Origin: Rickettsiales bacterium
GTDB lineage: Bacteria > Pseudomonadota > Alphaproteobacteria > Rickettsiales > JALZUV01
Direction: 5' to 3'
Assembly (NCBI GenBank): GCA_029252805.1
Contig: JAQXAR010000001.1
Span: 1-36,186, forward strand
DNA: 36,186 nucleotides
The notes beneath the pieces are model-generated. The model saw only the letters and a list, made by a program, of their open reading frames with translations, did no database searches and was not told the origin of the DNA. The translations under genes were made by a program, and so were the position numbers. Below are positions 36,068 through 36,186 of this stretch, piece by piece. Numbering within the stretch: position 1 is the stretch's first letter; each line of letters opens with the position of its first letter.

Positions 36068-36186
36068 GGGGCTGACACCTAACATTTAAATTGTTAGGAG
36101 TTATTGATGTATATAAAGCATTGTAAGTTATCGAGAAATAAGCAGTTAGAGTTGATAAAATATTTCATTGCGGGTTCTACGGCCAG
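36068..36186 (+). mobile_element. Left end of an IS1595/ISXO2-like insertion sequence
   Basis: The element probably begins with GGGGCTGACACC (36068-36079), which looks like the terminal inverted repeat of this group, about 40 bp before the transposase start. The right end lies outside the window, so neither the inverted repeat pair nor the target duplication can be verified here. Confidence 0.55.
36107..36186 (+). CDS. Transposase, IS1595/ISXO2-like, N-terminus only
   Basis: An ATG with AGGAG (36096-36100) six bases upstream opens a frame that continues to the window edge (26 codons). The sequence LSRNKQLELIKYFIAGSTA matches the start of IS1595-family transposases, where a helix-turn-helix region reads like KQxKLIExFVAGxTAR. 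A hairpin covers part of the ribosome site. The DDE catalytic domain is beyond the window, so whether the copy is intact is unknown. Confidence 0.65.
   Translation, partial: MYIKHCKLSRNKQLELIKYFIAGSTA

Overview
The window comes from an alphaproteobacterium of moderate GC content. The evidence is the combination of a MipZ-type division ATPase, the lptE-holA pair with an ATGA overlap, clpS-clpA, an ExoD protein, an alphaproteobacterial-style IlvB and bifunctional ArgJ. I cannot fix the order. The 23S rRNA gene stands apart from any 16S gene, and tRNA-Ala(TGC) lies alone. This split rRNA layout is known from Rickettsiales and a few other alphaproteobacterial lineages, but the amino-acid biosynthesis and flagellar motor genes do not fit a reduced Rickettsia-like genome.

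Layout. Positions 1-2090 hold the 5' three quarters of a 23S rRNA gene on the minus strand, with its own leader and a strong promoter (2424-2452). Then come a small membrane protein (minus), motA-motB, clpS-clpA, a small minus-strand gene preceded by a structured, terminator-ending RNA leader, and a secreted trypsin-like protease. Next is an accessory-looking minus-strand pair: a 576-aa protein of unknown function, whose promoter carries a perfect DnaA box, and a VirB2/TrbC-like pilin without other type IV secretion genes. From 12.1 to 24.3 kb are mostly single housekeeping genes on alternating strands: ridA, a membrane spermidine-synthase-like protein with a CoA-transferase B subunit, ribH, mipZ, pepA, an acyltransferase, metY, a membrane J-domain protein and ilvB. 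From 24.4 to 26.8 kb a plus-strand run encodes an OmpA-family lipoprotein, a CobD/CbiB-like protein and ExoD. A 377-bp gap between two convergent genes (26791-27167) contains two DnaA-box-like sites, a perfect hairpin and a GC-rich structured segment. Then follow a solitary mreB (minus), a parvulin-argJ-lptE-holA run (plus), and an SRPBCC-pmbA-msbA run (minus). The right end carries tRNA-Ala, a decayed tRNA-Met-like fragment, a short direct repeat and the left end of an IS1595/ISXO2-like insertion sequence that runs out of the window.

Functional themes: envelope biogenesis (LptE, MsbA, parvulin, OmpA proteins, ExoD, MreB), cell division (MipZ), N-degron proteolysis (ClpS-ClpA), motility (MotAB) and amino-acid or cofactor synthesis (IlvB, ArgJ, MetY, RibH). 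Several genes that normally have a partner beside them stand alone here: ilvB without ilvN, scoB without scoA, mreB without mreCD, virB2 without the vir cluster, and 23S without 16S. This suggests a genome that has been extensively reshuffled. I see no CRISPR array and no complete prophage.
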